A stretch of 64,000 nucleotides of DNA, taken from NCBI GenBank assembly GCA_017516765.1, contig JAFXBE010000026.1, forward strand, positions 1 to 64,000. Reading direction: 5' to 3'. The translations under genes were made by a program, and so were the position numbers. Position 1 is the stretch's first letter; the number at the start of each line of letters is the position of its first letter. Shown here piece after piece: positions 39,531 through 48,492 of the stretch. The notes under the pieces were generated by a model. That model saw only the letters and a list, made by a program, of their open reading frames with translations, was not told where the DNA came from and ran no database searches. The DNA comes from Clostridia bacterium. Its GTDB lineage: Bacteria > Bacillota > Clostridia > Christensenellales > Aristaeellaceae.

Positions 39531-41756
39531 ATGGCGGCTATCCGTAAGCTGTCGCAGGAGATCATCGGTCGCATTGCCGCCGGTGAGGTTGTGGAACGCC
39601 CTGCTTCCGTGGTCAAGGAGATGGTGGAGAACGCCATCGATGCCGGGGCACTGCACATCACCGTTGAGGTACGAGGCGGAGGTGTGGAATACCTGCGCAT
39701 CACCGACGACGGTAAAGGCATCCCGGCGGAGGAGATCCGTATGGCGTTCGAACGCCATGCCACCAGCAAGTTGCAAACCGCCGAACAGCTGTTTGATATC
39801 CATACCCTCGGCTTCCGCGGTGAAGCACTGGCCTCCGTGGCGGCTGTTGCCAAGGTTACCTGCACCACCAAAACCGCGGATGCACCCCTTGGCATCCGCG
39901 CAAAGATCGAGGGCGGCGAATTTGTGGATATCCGACAGGCGGCATCGCCTGTGGGCACAACCTTCGTGGTGGAGGATCTGTTCTATAACACCCCTGTGCG
40001 CCGTAAGTTTTTGAAAAAGCCCGGTATGGAAGCCTCGATGGTATCGGATTACATGCTCAGGCTCATGCTGTCCCATCCCGAGATCTCCTTCCGGTTTGTG
40101 AATCAGGGCAAAACGGTTTACCAGACCATCGGCGACGGTAAATTGGAATCCGTTCTTTATCGGGTCTACGGCAAAGAAGCATTTTCTCAGATGCATCGTG
40201 TGTCCGGCAATATGAACGGTCTGATCCTTGAAGGCTATGTCGGCGTGGGGGAGATGAGCCGCGGCAATCGCCAGCAGCAATCCTTCTTCATCAACGGTCG
40301 TTATTTCCGCAGCGGGCTGATGAGCCGTGCGCTGGAAAGCGGCTGCGAAGGCAGAGTGATGATCGGCCGTTTTCCCATGTGCGCCCTGTTCCTTACCCTG
40401 CCTAATCAGCTTGTGGATGTAAATGTACATCCCAATAAGCTGGAGGTACGCTTCCAGAATGAAAACGGTATCGCGCAAGCGATCAAGACTCTTGTCAGCG
40501 AGGCGTTGCACCGTCAAACGCTTGGCAGTCAACTCTCAGGCGGAGGCGTTGCTCCTTCTGCAGAGGTTACCAGTGTGGAAGAGGCTGCCGGTGGCTTTAC
40601 CATCATCCCAATCGGCGATGCGGCGCAAGCAACTGCTCCGGCAGAAAAGGATGCGCCGGATACAGAGGCGGCATACACGCATCCTGTACAAGTTCAGACG
40701 GAGCCGGCAGACTTCGTACAGGTATCCGAACTTAACAGGAATGGTTTCGTACTGCGTCCTCAGCCGCCGGTGATCAAGACTCCGGCACGGAAGAATGTTG
40801 CAGACGAAACAGAAAAGGAAGCACCCAAGCCTGCAGAAGCCAGAGCCTTGTATACCGATTTTGTTCCCGATTTCTCCGGTGTGGGTGTTCCGGTTGTGCG
40901 GGAATCTTCTTCTGCGGATGTGGGCCGCGCCATGCAGCGGCTTGCCGAACAGCAAACACAGGATGCGATCGATGCTAAACTTGCTTCCCGCCGCGCAGAG
41001 AAGGAACAATTGCAGTCTGCCGACACCGTGAATACGGCTGTGCCGGACAAGGAGCCTGTACAGACAGCAGAACGACCGGTTCCTGTACCTCAACAGGTGG
41101 AAAACACCGATCCACTGCCGGAAGCTGCTCCTGTTGAAGAACCGGAGCAGACCCGTCTACTGGAAGAAGCCGCCCCCGAAGAAAGCCTGAAGCTGATCGG
41201 TATTGCCTTTTCCACGTATTGGATCTTCGAATGCGACGAAAGACTGTTGCTGCTGGATCAGCATGCGGCACACGAACGCATGCTCTACGACCGGATGATG
41301 GCACGTTTCGAGGGCACAGCGATCTCTCAGCAGTTGCTTGCCCCCGTTCTTGTACAAATGACACAGCACGATCTGGCTTTGCTGGAGGAGCTTCAGGAAG
41401 TGCTGAGCGATGCGGGCTTTGATGTACAAGCCTTTGATGAAACCAGCGCAGCCATCCATGCGATCCCTACGCTGTTTGGAGAGAATGCCGACCCGCGCAC
41501 ATTGTTTCTGGAAGCTCTGGATGAATGGCAGGCAGGCCGCGGTGCGGTCACCAGAGAGCGCATGCGCAGGCAGATCGCCCAAATGGCATGTAAACGCGCC
41601 ATCAAGGCGGGTGATAAACTGAGCGAAGACGAAATTCATGGTTTCCTGCGCGAGATGCTTCGTTCGGATTCCATGCCCACCTGTCCCCACGGACGTCCGA
41701 TCGTTACCGAAGTGACCCGCTATGCGCTGGAAAAACGCTTCAAGCGCATACAGTAG
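39531..41756 (+). CDS. mutL: DNA mismatch repair endonuclease MutL
   Basis: A 741-residue MutL. The GHKL ATPase region (about 1-330) has E-M-V-E-N-A-I-D-A-G, DDGKGI and GFRGEAL. A long, low-complexity linker (about 335-540), rich in Ala, Glu, Pro and Val, precedes the C-terminal endonuclease. The metal motif there is DQHAAHERMLYD from D576; compared with DQHA-x2-E-x4-E its last Glu is Asp (587). A-C-K-R-A-I-K-A and C-P-H-G-R-P of the second metal site are present. It should nick the new strand after MutS recognition. The start ATG follows GGAGG. Confidence 0.95.
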   Translation: MAAIRKLSQEIIGRIAAGEVVERPASVVKEMVENAIDAGALHITVEVRGGGVEYLRITDDGKGIPAEEIRMAFERHATSKLQTAEQLFDIHTLGFRGEALASVAAVAKVTCTTKTADAPLGIRAKIEGGEFVDIRQAASPVGTTFVVEDLFYNTPVRRKFLKKPGMEASMVSDYMLRLMLSHPEISFRFVNQGKTVYQTIGDGKLESVLYRVYGKEAFSQMHRVSGNMNGLILEGYVGVGEMSRGNRQQQSFFINGRYFRSGLMSRALESGCEGRVMIGRFPMCALFLTLPNQLVDVNVHPNKLEVRFQNENGIAQAIKTLVSEALHRQTLGSQLSGGGVAPSAEVTSVEEAAGGFTIIPIGDAAQATAPAEKDAPDTEAAYTHPVQVQTEPADFVQVSELNRNGFVLRPQPPVIKTPARKNVADETEKEAPKPAEARALYTDFVPDFSGVGVPVVRESSSADVGRAMQRLAEQQTQDAIDAKLASRRAEKEQLQSADTVNTAVPDKEPVQTAERPVPVPQQVENTDPLPEAAPVEEPEQTRLLEEAAPEESLKLIGIAFSTYWIFECDERLLLLDQHAAHERMLYDRMMARFEGTAISQQLLAPVLVQMTQHDLALLEELQEVLSDAGFDVQAFDETSAAIHAIPTLFGENADPRTLFLEALDEWQAGRGAVTRERMRRQIAQMACKRAIKAGDKLSEDEIHGFLREMLRSDSMPTCPHGRPIVTEVTRYALEKRFKRIQ

Positions 41757-41765
41757 GAGAGTGCT

Positions 41766-42683
41766 ATGAAACCAAGGATCATTGCAGTAACCGGTGCAAC
41801 AGCCAGCGGCAAAAGCTCTCTGGCAATGCAGCTTGCTGCAAAGCTGAATACCGAGATCGTCTGCATGGACTCTATGCAGATCTATCAAGGTATGGATATC
41901 GGGACAGCCAAACCTACCCTGCAGGATCGGCAACAGATCCCGCACCATATGCTGGATGTGGTATCACCCTCCGAACCTTACACGGTAGCCGATTATGCCG
42001 AACATGCAACCTTGGTGATCCGGGAGATTCTGTCCCGGGGCAAGCTGCCAATGCTGGTGGGCGGTACCGGTCTATACCTGAAGGCGCTGATGCATGGTCT
42101 GTCCCTCGGGGTAAGCCGAAGCGATCCCGCTGTGCGTGAGCGTTTGGAGCGGATTGCGGATCAGCCGGACGGAAGGCAGAAACTGCACGATATGCTTGCC
42201 GAGGTGGATGAAGCATCTGCTGCCAAACTGCACCCCAACGATATCCGCAGGGTGATCCGTGCGCTGGAAGTGTTTGAGCTGACAGGCACTCCGCTCAGCC
42301 GGACAAGGCAGGAAGAAAACGGCGAGTTTACCGTGCTGCCGCTGGCGATCCGCATGGAGCGGGAGCGTTTGTTCGAGCGTATCGAAAAACGTGTCGATAT
42401 TATGCTTGAACAGGGTTTGCTTGCAGAGGTCAGTCATTTGCTGGATGCCGGAATACCGGCCGATGCCCAGGCCATGCAGGGAATCGGCTACAAAGAAATG
42501 ATACCGGCTGTTTCGGGACTCGTTTCGCTTGAAACCGCCCGTGGTCAGATCATTCTGAACACGCGGCACTATGCCAAACGGCAGGAAACATGGTTCAGGG
42601 GAGAACCTGCCACCCTCTGGCTGGAGGGGAATGATATTGTCCGGCAGGCAGAAGAAGCGATCGTTCGCTTTTTGGCACAATAA
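41766..42683 (+). CDS. miaA: tRNA dimethylallyltransferase MiaA
   Basis: A 305-residue enzyme that prenylates A37 of tRNAs reading UNN codons, providing the substrate for MiaB. The P-loop GATASGKSSLA is at residues 10-20. DSMQIYQGMDIGTAKPT and PHHMLDVV are the classic substrate-binding motifs, and GIGYKE lies near 240. It follows mutL by 9 nt, the order also seen in other Clostridia. Confidence 0.96.
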   Translation: MKPRIIAVTGATASGKSSLAMQLAAKLNTEIVCMDSMQIYQGMDIGTAKPTLQDRQQIPHHMLDVVSPSEPYTVADYAEHATLVIREILSRGKLPMLVGGTGLYLKALMHGLSLGVSRSDPAVRERLERIADQPDGRQKLHDMLAEVDEASAAKLHPNDIRRVIRALEVFELTGTPLSRTRQEENGEFTVLPLAIRMERERLFERIEKRVDIMLEQGLLAEVSHLLDAGIPADAQAMQGIGYKEMIPAVSGLVSLETARGQIILNTRHYAKRQETWFRGEPATLWLEGNDIVRQAEEAIVRFLAQ

Positions 42684-42707
42684 CATCAGATAAAGGAATG
42701 GGTTTAT

Positions 42708-43952
42708 ATGGATCAACAGATCATGCTGGCTGTGCAGCAGGCAGAAGAAAACTGCCGTGAAGCTTTTGAACGGGTGGATCAGATTGCTCTTACCAATACC
42801 GCCAAGGTGCTGGATGCGCTTCAGCGGCATCAGGTGGCGTCCCGTCATTTCGCTCCTACCACCGGCTACGGCTATGACGATGTCGGACGGGATACGCTTG
42901 AAAAGATCTTCGCAGAGCTTTTTGAGGCGGATGCAGCGATCGTTCGTCCACAGATCGCCTCCGGCACCCATGCGCTCAGCATGTGTCTGTTCGGCCTGCT
43001 CAAACCCGGCGACGAGCTGATGTATGCTTCCGGCGGCCCTTACGACACCCTGGAAGAGGTGATTGGCATCCGTGGCAGCGGCATCGGTTCGCTCAAAGAG
43101 ATGGGTGTATCCTATTCTCAGGTGGAGATGACTGTGGATGGTAAGCTTGATCTGAATGCCATCCGTGCTGCCATGAAGCCCAACACCACTGTGGTAGCCA
43201 TTCAGCGCAGCCGCGGTTATTCTTCCCGCCCCAGCCTGATGCCGCAGGATATCGAGCCCCTTGCAAAAATGCTGCATAGCGAATTCCCCAATGCCTGCCT
43301 GATGGTGGATAACTGCTACGGAGAATTCGTTTGCACCGAGGAACCCAATCACTACGGCGCAGATGTGAGCGTGGGAAGCCTGATCAAGAATCCCGGTGGC
43401 GGTCTTGCCCCTACGGGCGGCTATATCGTTGGTCGTGAGGATCTGATCGAGCGCATCAGCTACCGCCTTACCGCTCCCGGTATCGGCAGGGAAGTGGGCA
43501 GCTATGCAGGCAGCTATCAGCCTTTCTATCAAGGGCTTTTCATGGCGCCCCACGTCGTGGCGCAGGCGGTTAAGACATCCATTCTGGCTTCTGCCGTTTT
43601 TGGCGGTATGGGCATGCACACCACGCCCCGCTACGATGTACCCCGTACCGATATCATTCAGGCTTTGGATCTGGGCACCCCCGAAAGACTGATCGCCTTC
43701 TGCCAGGGCATCCAGACCGCTTCGCCCATCGACAGTATGGCATTGCCCGAGCCGTGGGATATGCCCGGTTATCAGCATCAAGTCATCATGGCAGCAGGTA
43801 CGTTTGTCAGCGGCGCGTCGATCGAACTTAGCGCAGACGCCCCCATGCGGGAGCCCTACACAGCTTTCCTGCAGGGTGGGCTAACCTACAGTCACGGCAA
43901 GCTGGCTATTATTCGTACGCTGGAATATATGCAGAAAAAAGGTTGCCTCTGA
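42708..43952 (+). CDS. Methionine gamma-lyase-like PLP protein (YnbB / aluminum-resistance family)
   Basis: A 414-residue fold-type I PLP protein annotated in related species as methionine gamma-lyase family or aluminum resistance protein. The early R-H-F-A-P-T-T-G-Y-G-Y-D-D and I-V-R-P-Q-I-A-S-G-T-H-A segments are characteristic, and the PLP lysine is in GSLIKNPGGGLAPTGGYI near 226. It probably acts on sulfur amino acids, with little direct evidence in the family. In Bacillus the homolog ynbB also lies downstream of miaA. It is the last gene of the radical SAM-mutSL-miaA run. Confidence 0.88.
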   Translation: MDQQIMLAVQQAEENCREAFERVDQIALTNTAKVLDALQRHQVASRHFAPTTGYGYDDVGRDTLEKIFAELFEADAAIVRPQIASGTHALSMCLFGLLKPGDELMYASGGPYDTLEEVIGIRGSGIGSLKEMGVSYSQVEMTVDGKLDLNAIRAAMKPNTTVVAIQRSRGYSSRPSLMPQDIEPLAKMLHSEFPNACLMVDNCYGEFVCTEEPNHYGADVSVGSLIKNPGGGLAPTGGYIVGREDLIERISYRLTAPGIGREVGSYAGSYQPFYQGLFMAPHVVAQAVKTSILASAVFGGMGMHTTPRYDVPRTDIIQALDLGTPERLIAFCQGIQTASPIDSMALPEPWDMPGYQHQVIMAAGTFVSGASIELSADAPMREPYTAFLQGGLTYSHGKLAIIRTLEYMQKKGCL

Positions 43953-43966
43953 TGGCAGAACATATT

Positions 43967-44001
43967 CCCTCCCGGTCCGGCATAGGTTGGACCGAGGGGG
44001 G
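43967..44001 (+). promoter_or_regulatory. Hairpin covering a ribosome binding site
   Basis: CGGTCC (43973-43978) pairs with GGACCG (43989-43994). Beyond one mismatch, CCCTC (43967-43971) pairs with GGGGG (43996-44000), which is the likely Shine-Dalgarno sequence of the TTG start at 44009. It could limit translation of the SpoIVFA-like gene. If translation actually begins at ATG 43952, the hairpin would be inside the coding sequence. Confidence 0.4.
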
Positions 44002-44008
44002 ATTTGTT

Positions 44009-44719
44009 TTGAATGAAGAAACCCGTGTTCATCAGATCAGCATAAGGGAAAAAAGAAAACGGATCCAGCCGCCTATGGAGCGGCAACACTATTCTGATAC
44101 TTCGGCGCAGCTTACCGAACTGCCGGCCCGAAAGCATGGTATGAGTGCATTCTTTTCACCGGAATCCCTTACAAAAAATCTGGCTTTGTTGGGCTGCCTC
44201 ACGCTGGTGGTACTGGCGTTGCAGAAAAGTGGGGAGCAGGGGAGTGTGAGCGCGTTTTCGGCGTTGCAAAGCGAAATGAACGCTTCCTGGGAAGCTGATG
44301 TTGGCAAACTGAGCTTTGTCAGCGACTTGCTGCCCTCCGAGTTGCGGGAGGTATGGAATCCGACCCCTGCTGTGTGCGTTACCGCACCTGCTGCCGGTAC
44401 AACGATCCATGCATGGTCCGAAACCGAGCCTTATTTGGAAATCTTCAGTGAAAATCGTCAGATCAGGTCTGCCGGGGACGGAGAAGTAATGAGTATTGCC
44501 CATGGCCCGGGAGAAGAAAGGATCCTTCGTATCAGACACGATAACGGCGTGGAAACGCTGTACGGTAACCTGGAAAACTGCAGCGTTGAAATCGGTGATA
44601 CAGTAGAGAACGGTGATGTGATCGCGACGCTTCTGCCGGATGCGCCGCTTGCTTTTGAAATGCGGATCAACGGCGTTCCCGTCGATCCGGCAATGCATAT
44701 GCAGCCGGTAAGTGAATGA
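44009..44719 (+). CDS. SpoIVFA-like protein with degenerate LytM domain
   Basis: A 236-residue bitopic protein. A basic cytoplasmic N-terminus (about 1-60) leads to one membrane helix (near 62-82) and an external domain ending in an M23/LytM fold (about 150-236). LytM zinc ligands are mostly lost: the HxH motif is replaced in A-P-L-A-F-E-M-R-I-N-G, while the R-H-D-N-G segment remains. Followed by a 4-nt overlap with a SpoIVFB-like protease, it matches SpoIVFA, the anchor and regulator of sigma-K processing. A TTG start at 44009 after GGGGGGA is chosen; ATG at 43952, overlapping the previous stop, is the alternative. Confidence 0.75.
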   Translation: MNEETRVHQISIREKRKRIQPPMERQHYSDTSAQLTELPARKHGMSAFFSPESLTKNLALLGCLTLVVLALQKSGEQGSVSAFSALQSEMNASWEADVGKLSFVSDLLPSELREVWNPTPAVCVTAPAAGTTIHAWSETEPYLEIFSENRQIRSAGDGEVMSIAHGPGEERILRIRHDNGVETLYGNLENCSVEIGDTVENGDVIATLLPDAPLAFEMRINGVPVDPAMHMQPVSE

Positions 44720-45588
44720 AAGGTTTTCAAATATCGGTCCATCCGGCAGGCATGCTTGGCATTCTGGCTGCATGCCTGTTCGCACCTGTGGACAAATTGC
44801 TGACTGCTGCTGCGGCAATAACGCTTCACGAGGTGGGGCACTATATCGGCATGCTCGTTTGCGGTATTCGCCGTTGCCGGATCGAATGGACTCCCGTGGG
44901 GTTTGTTGCTCATTTGGATGGGTTACATAAACTGTCCGCATCCAAACGGTTTCTGATCGCGGCTGCAGGGGTTGCCGCCAGCGGAGTATGCGCGTTGATC
45001 TGTCTTCTCTTCGCCGCAAAATACCGCTTTGCCTACGAGTTTCTGCAAGCGAATTTTTCCTTGTGGCTGTTGAACAGCATTCCCGCGATCCCCCTGGATG
45101 GCAGCAAAATGCTTTTGGCTGTTGCGGAAAAACTGGGTTGGGAACAGAATACAGAAAAGGTTCTGCTTCGAATCAGTTATGTGCTGGCCGGCGGTTTGTG
45201 CCTGCTTGGTTTTTACAGCGCCTGGATTGGCTCATTCAATCCTATGCCTGTTCTTCTGGGTCCTTATCTGGCATATGCAGCCAATGCAGCAACGAAGACG
45301 GGTGCGATTGCCGCCATACGCAGACTGGAGGAACGGAAAAACAGAAGCAGCGAGCAGCTTTATCCGGTTTGCGCTTTTGTGACCAGTGAAAAGCCCGATC
45401 AAACAATGTTCCTTCGGGCGGCGCGCCATTGCCCGGAGCGCGCTTATCTGCTGATCCATCAGATTGATCGGACTACGGGACTGCACAAATGTATTACCAC
45501 AGAAAAACAGGTGATTAATTCGGTATTTCAAGAACATGAAATGAGCAGCCCGGCACATGGACACAGAAAAACAGATGTGATACAATAA
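44716..45588 (+). CDS. spoIVFB: SpoIVFB-like site-2 intramembrane protease (M50)
   Basis: A 290-residue polytopic membrane protein. H38-E-V-G-H42 is the zinc motif in the first helices and N-S-I-P-A-I-P-L-D-G is the third-ligand segment, equivalent to NPxPxxPLDG. About six hydrophobic helices span residues 10-205. The C-terminal region (about 225-290) resembles the CBS-like tail of SpoIVFB. In spore formers SpoIVFB cleaves pro-sigma-K in the mother-cell membrane around the forespore, held back by SpoIVFA. Here it overlaps the SpoIVFA-like gene by 4 nt. No sigK is visible in the window. Confidence 0.85.
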   Translation: MKGFQISVHPAGMLGILAACLFAPVDKLLTAAAAITLHEVGHYIGMLVCGIRRCRIEWTPVGFVAHLDGLHKLSASKRFLIAAAGVAASGVCALICLLFAAKYRFAYEFLQANFSLWLLNSIPAIPLDGSKMLLAVAEKLGWEQNTEKVLLRISYVLAGGLCLLGFYSAWIGSFNPMPVLLGPYLAYAANAATKTGAIAAIRRLEERKNRSSEQLYPVCAFVTSEKPDQTMFLRAARHCPERAYLLIHQIDRTTGLHKCITTEKQVINSVFQEHEMSSPAHGHRKTDVIQ

Positions 45589-45622
45589 AAACGATATTTG
45601 CAAAATACAGGGAGTTGAACAT

Positions 45623-48466
45623 ATGAAGATTTTGACGAAAGGATATTCCGCGTTTTTCCGGATCTGCGCATGCTTGTTTGCTGTGCTGTTCTTGTGCTTG
45701 CTGCCGTCGGCACATTGCGAAACGTTACCCGCAGATGCTCTGAGCGATAACACGCTCAGAAACGGTATCGTACGGGTATACCTCTCGTCTTTGAACGAAC
45801 CGCATGCGCTGGATCTGGAACTGTCGGCTGCTTATCGGGTCTACGAAAGCGATGTTGTATTGCCTGCGGGTGCGAATGTGAAGCTTTCTGTAAACGATGC
45901 AGATGGTCAGATAAAACTGAATTACGCCGGACAGAACTGGCTTCTTGGCGAAGAAACAATCCTTCTGCGCAGCACAGAAGAAGGGGTTCTCCAAATTCAA
46001 CAGGCGATCGGAGCAGGCACGTATCCTGCCGATCTGCGCATCCGTTCTGTAGCAAAAAAAGATGCTTATTATCTTGAAGTGATTGCCTGTATCCGGGTCG
46101 AGGATTATCTTCCCGACGTGCTTTCCTATGCGATCATCAGCACAGCTCCCGCCGAAGCTTTGAAGGCCCAGGCGGTTGTTTCGCGTACGTATGCGATGCT
46201 GGCGATGCAGAACAATGTCGATAACCCGTACGATCTTGTGGATAGCGGCGCCGATCAGATCTATCGCGGTAATCGTGGCGTGAACGATGCATGCATAGCT
46301 GCTGTAAACGAAACCGCAGGCTGCGTGCTTACCTACAACGGCGAACTGGCCAAGATGTATTACTGCCCCAGCAACGGCGGTCAGACCGAAGCTGCTTCGA
46401 ATGTATGGAACGACGGTGGTTATCCGTATCTTACCATTCAGGACGACGCTTACGATCTGGCAAGCCCGACAGCGTTTGCCAAGGTAACCGTACTGGATAA
46501 AGATCTGCAGAACGGCAGCGTTCCGCCTTCACTGCTGATCCTTCTGCGCCCCAAAGTGATCGCTGCTTTGAACGAGAGCGGCTATGCCGCCGCCGATGAC
46601 AATACCACGTTGCTTACGCTGGATAACGTAAGTTTGAATACCCCAAAGTTTGCAGAGCCGAGCAAACTCTACACGAAAGCGGATTTCACCCTGACGGCAG
46701 AGACCGTTTCATCTGCCGGAGAAAAGCAAAACGCCGTTGTGACGGTTACGGCAGATATCTTTGATGAGCTTGAGCAGATCCTTGGTATGAGCCTTCAATC
46801 CAACGACAATGAATTGTGGAGCGTGGGCGTACAGGATACGTCTGTTGTGCTCAAAGCTGCACGGTACGGGCACGGCGTAGGCATGAGCCAGTGCGGCGCA
46901 ATCGAAATGGCAAAGCAGGGTAAAGATGTTCTTGCTATTCTTGACTTCTATTTTCCCGGTTGCCTGAATACCCAATACAACCTCAGTGACAAAACTCTGC
47001 GCGAAGTGCTGGAAGACAAACAGAATGCTACCGCTACCCCTACGCCTTCTACGACTCCGCAGCCTATTGATGTTGTTGCTTCTGTCGAACAGACCGCAGC
47101 GCAGGATCCGGTATTGCCTGCTGCTACGCCTGTGCCGTCAGCTACGCCGGCTGCTGTGTCGGAAGAGCTTCCTGTGTACTATACCTATGTGGCTGCCAAC
47201 GATTTTGTTAATCTGCGCAGTGCTCCCAACATGCAGGCGGAGATCCTGACGGTTGCCCTCCATGGAGAAAAACTGCGTGTGCTGGATGTAGTGAACGGCT
47301 GGGCACTGGTGGAACGCGACGGACTGCGTGCTTATGCAGTATGCAATCTGCTTTCCAAACCCGTTTCGGAAACCGGAATCCCGTCTGCACAGGCAACCCC
47401 TGCGCCCTCTGCAACCCCTGCGCAGGAATACGGCAGTGCTTCTGTTGCCGCTACTGTATACGCCCAAAAGGGAACGGTCAATTTCCGCGAGTATCCCAGC
47501 AAGACCGCCAATGTGCTGATGCGCCTGTATCCCGGTACGATTGTGGAAGTGACGGGTATCTCCGGTGATTTCTGCAGTGTTGTTTATCAGGGTGTTTCCG
47601 GCTATATGATGACAGAATATCTCCGCTTTGATCATGCAGCCGCGCCCTCTGCAACGCAAATGCCCCCTGTACCCGATACGGCTGTGTCCGATGTGCAGCC
47701 TGCAGATTTCTGCAATGCCCGTGTTACCACCAACGGCGGTACGCTGAACCTCCGGGCAGCGCCAAACGGTACCGCAAGGGTGATCGCCCGTATCCCTCAG
47801 TGTGCAATTGTGCAGGCAAAGGAATACAACGATGAATGGTCTTCCGTCCGCTATGATGGTCTGGAAGGATATGTAATGACAGCATTCCTGACCTTTGGCG
47901 ATAACTATGCCGCCGAGATCCTCAGCGGACAGATGAACATAGCCCTGCCTGAATACAGTATCGGTACAGCGGTTGTAACCGTGCCGTCCGGTTCGCTGAA
48001 TCTTCGCCGGACGCCTTGCCCCTACGGGACGGTCGTTGCCCTTGTGCCCGGCGGAGACATGGTAGAAGTGTATACGATGGAAGATGGATGGGCTTTGGTT
48101 ACCTACAAGGAATATGTTGGCTATGTCAGCGAAACCTATCTGACGATCCCGCAGAATGAGAAGCGAGCGCAGTCCGATGCACCGTCCGGAGAGAACGAAG
48201 TTCCTTCGCCTGTTACTGAAACAGTCGAAAGCACGAACCGGCTTTTTCCTGCCGGTTATGAATCGGCGGAAGGGGTTACGGCTGTTGTAAAAACGGTTTA
48301 CACCAAACTGTTTCATTCAGACACCCAGTCTTCCAGGGTACTGGATGTGATCGCTGAGGGAGTGGAATTACCGGTTTTGGCCGTAGGCTCGGAATGGTGT
48401 ATCGTTGCATGGCAGAATCAGGCCGTTTATGTACTGCAATCGGATGTGGAATTCCGTATGCAATAA
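45623..48466 (+). CDS. Secreted SpoIID-domain protein with five SH3 repeats
   Basis: A 947-residue exported protein. A signal peptide (about 1-32) is followed by a SpoIID/LytB amidase-enhancer-type domain (about 90-445) with A-E-A-L-K-A-Q-A-V-V-S-R-T-Y-A, C-P-S-N-G-G-Q-T-E and G-H-G-V-G-M-S-Q-C-G-A near 414. SpoIID is a lytic transglycosylase in engulfment. Five bacterial SH3 domains follow at about 516-578, 606-672, 694-760, 778-842 and 884-947; the last is divergent. Linkers are Thr-Pro-Ala-Ser rich. It is far longer than canonical SpoIID (about 340). It directly follows the spoIVF-like pair. GGGAG at 45611-45615 supports the ATG. Confidence 0.86.
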   Translation: MKILTKGYSAFFRICACLFAVLFLCLLPSAHCETLPADALSDNTLRNGIVRVYLSSLNEPHALDLELSAAYRVYESDVVLPAGANVKLSVNDADGQIKLNYAGQNWLLGEETILLRSTEEGVLQIQQAIGAGTYPADLRIRSVAKKDAYYLEVIACIRVEDYLPDVLSYAIISTAPAEALKAQAVVSRTYAMLAMQNNVDNPYDLVDSGADQIYRGNRGVNDACIAAVNETAGCVLTYNGELAKMYYCPSNGGQTEAASNVWNDGGYPYLTIQDDAYDLASPTAFAKVTVLDKDLQNGSVPPSLLILLRPKVIAALNESGYAAADDNTTLLTLDNVSLNTPKFAEPSKLYTKADFTLTAETVSSAGEKQNAVVTVTADIFDELEQILGMSLQSNDNELWSVGVQDTSVVLKAARYGHGVGMSQCGAIEMAKQGKDVLAILDFYFPGCLNTQYNLSDKTLREVLEDKQNATATPTPSTTPQPIDVVASVEQTAAQDPVLPAATPVPSATPAAVSEELPVYYTYVAANDFVNLRSAPNMQAEILTVALHGEKLRVLDVVNGWALVERDGLRAYAVCNLLSKPVSETGIPSAQATPAPSATPAQEYGSASVAATVYAQKGTVNFREYPSKTANVLMRLYPGTIVEVTGISGDFCSVVYQGVSGYMMTEYLRFDHAAAPSATQMPPVPDTAVSDVQPADFCNARVTTNGGTLNLRAAPNGTARVIARIPQCAIVQAKEYNDEWSSVRYDGLEGYVMTAFLTFGDNYAAEILSGQMNIALPEYSIGTAVVTVPSGSLNLRRTPCPYGTVVALVPGGDMVEVYTMEDGWALVTYKEYVGYVSETYLTIPQNEKRAQSDAPSGENEVPSPVTETVESTNRLFPAGYESAEGVTAVVKTVYTKLFHSDTQSSRVLDVIAEGVELPVLAVGSEWCIVAWQNQAVYVLQSDVEFRMQ

Positions 48467-48492
48467 GAAGTCGCTTCGCAAGGAGAACGATC

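Noticed and set aside
38079..40532. An 817-codon minus-strand open frame
   Set aside because: It lies antisense to mutS and mutL, both clearly real, and is low-complexity without any domain.
47030..47150. Short repeats resembling an array
   Set aside because: They encode Thr-Pro-Ala-Ser linkers in the SpoIID-SH3 protein; repeats are degenerate and without spacers of constant length, so this is not CRISPR.
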